A DNA stretch of 6,484 bases from Candidatus Rokuibacteriota bacterium (lineage in GTDB: Bacteria; JAUVQV01), in assembly GCA_030609125.1 (NCBI GenBank), contig JAUWCW010000115.1, forward strand, positions 1 to 6,484. The letters run 5' to 3'. The notes beneath the pieces are model-generated. The model saw only the letters and a program-made list of their open reading frames with translations. It did not search any database and had not been told where the DNA came from. Below, piece after piece: positions 5,627-6,484 of the stretch. The position numbers were made by a program, and so were the translations under genes. Every line of letters begins with the position of its first letter. Position 1 is the first letter of the stretch.

Positions 5627-6484
5627 TCACTCGTAGAGGGCTTCGAGCCGTTCGCGAAACTCGCCGGTGACCCTGTCCCGTCTCACCTTCATGGTCGGCG
5701 TAACCTCGCCCCTGTCCTCGGTGAGCGGCTCGTCGAGGACAACGATCTTCCTGATCTGCTCAAAGGGGGCGAGCTCCCGTGAGCGCCTCTTGATCCTCTC
5801 CATGAGAAACGCATACACGTCCCCGCGTCCCGCCAGGTCGGCATCGGTCAGGTCCCGGAGAGAATCCTCCCCCATCTCCAGCTTGAGCCGGGCGTAGTCG
5901 GGGACTACCAGCGCCGTCAGGTACTTTTTTCTGTCCCCGTAAACAACCACCCGGCTGATGCAGGCGTCTCCCTCCAACAGGCCCTCCACTCTCTGCGGAG
6001 AGACGTTCTTGCCCCCGGAGGTGACGATGATGTCCTTCTTCCTTCCCGTGATCCGCAGGTAGCCGTCTTCGATGACCCCCGTGTCGCCCGTGTGCAGCCA
6101 CCCGTCCCGGATGACATCGGCGGTGGCCTTCTCGTCATCAAGGTAGCCCATCATGACCGAGGGCCCCCTGACGATGATCTCCCCTTCCCCGGCCGTTTTC
6201 ACCTCGATATTGTCGAAGGGGACACCCACCGTGCCGGAGCGGACATGGCCGAGACGGTTGACGGAAATGACCGGCGAGGCCTCGGAAAGACCGTACCCTT
6301 CAAGAACATTGATGCCGGCGGCAAGGAAAAAGTCCACTATCTCCGCCGCCAGCGGAGCGCCCCCGCAAACGATAAAGCGCAGCCTCCCGCCCAGTGCGTC
6401 CCTGATACGGCGGAAGACGAGTGCGTCCGCCGCCGCCATGACCAGCCGGCCCGGCATGCCCTCTTCTCCCCGCCTCCCGCCGCC
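5627..6484 (-). CDS. Long-chain acyl-CoA synthetase (AMP-forming), C-terminal half; 5' end cut by window edge
   Basis: This is the C-terminal half of an adenylate-forming fatty acid:CoA ligase of the FAA1/COG1022 type, which activates long-chain fatty acids to acyl-CoA via acyl-AMP at the membrane. About 285 residues are visible and the frame is still open at the right edge, so the N-terminal half with the AMP-binding P-loop lies outside; the ATG at 6457 is internal. Counting from that Met: RLRFIVCGGAPL at 25-36; adenine-binding YGLSE at 55-59; TGD at 123-125; hinge GRKKDIIVTSGGKN at 138-151; GDRKKYLTALVVPD at 174-187; and the catalytic-lysine loop TPTMK with K257. The protein ends normally at LEALYE. 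It is convergent with the patatin-like gene, so they are not co-transcribed, although one can release what the other activates. Confidence 0.94.
   Translation of the reverse strand, partial: GGGRRGEEGMPGRLVMAAADALVFRRIRDALGGRLRFIVCGGAPLAAEIVDFFLAAGINVLEGYGLSEASPVISVNRLGHVRSGTVGVPFDNIEVKTAGEGEIIVRGPSVMMGYLDDEKATADVIRDGWLHTGDTGVIEDGYLRITGRKKDIIVTSGGKNVSPQRVEGLLEGDACISRVVVYGDRKKYLTALVVPDYARLKLEMGEDSLRDLTDADLAGRGDVYAFLMERIKRRSRELAPFEQIRKIVVLDEPLTEDRGEVTPTMKVRRDRVTGEFRERLEALYE

Noticed and set aside
1-6484. CRISPR array, tRNA, rRNA, insertion sequence, attachment site or riboswitch
   Set aside because: No regularly spaced repeats, cloverleaf, transposase motif or terminal repeats were seen; nearly all bases lie in six coding genes and short gaps.

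Overview
This is an ordinary-looking stretch of chromosome from a high-GC bacterium (roughly 60-65% GC by eye) with tight gene packing. No tRNA, rRNA, CRISPR, insertion sequence or phage gene was seen. The protein styles point to an anaerobic or facultative lineage such as Desulfobacterota (the former Deltaproteobacteria): a stand-alone Old Yellow Enzyme with a cysteine-rich tail, a DsrE-like sulfur-relay fold, a COG1022-type acyl-CoA synthetase and a divergent UvrA. The lineage is an inference from remembered family resemblance, not from a search.

Left part, minus strand (4185 down to 1): three genes read leftward in an apparent operon. They are a 120-residue DsrE/DsrF-like protein (4185-3823), a 374-residue OYE-family flavin oxidoreductase (3793-2669) and an excinuclease subunit UvrA (2630 to beyond base 1, about 876 residues visible). 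Gaps are 29 and 38 bases. UvrA is one continuous open frame that leaves the window before its stop; it is cut by the window edge, not broken. A TATAAT sits six bases before the uvrA ATG, so uvrA may also have its own, possibly leaderless, transcript.

Centre (4186-4408): a 223-base divergent control region. It has a clear TATAAT for the leftward operon, a weak extended -10 type promoter for the rightward genes, and an imperfect inverted repeat between them.

Right part: two rightward genes, an 81-residue helical protein of unknown function with three cysteines (4409-4654) and a 293-residue patatin-like serine esterase/phospholipase (4719-5600). Convergent to these, with only a 26-base gap holding a run of nine C, is the C-terminal half of a long-chain acyl-CoA synthetase (from the right edge down to 5627).

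The patatin (releasing fatty acids) and the acyl-CoA synthetase (activating them) make biochemical sense as neighbours, but they are convergent and not co-transcribed. The leftward operon mixes a redox enzyme, a sulfur-relay-type protein and a DNA-repair ATPase with no obvious shared pathway. I see no convincing undescribed system; the best second looks are the divergent UvrA with its shortened UvrB-binding region, its operon partners, and the small cysteine-bearing protein.
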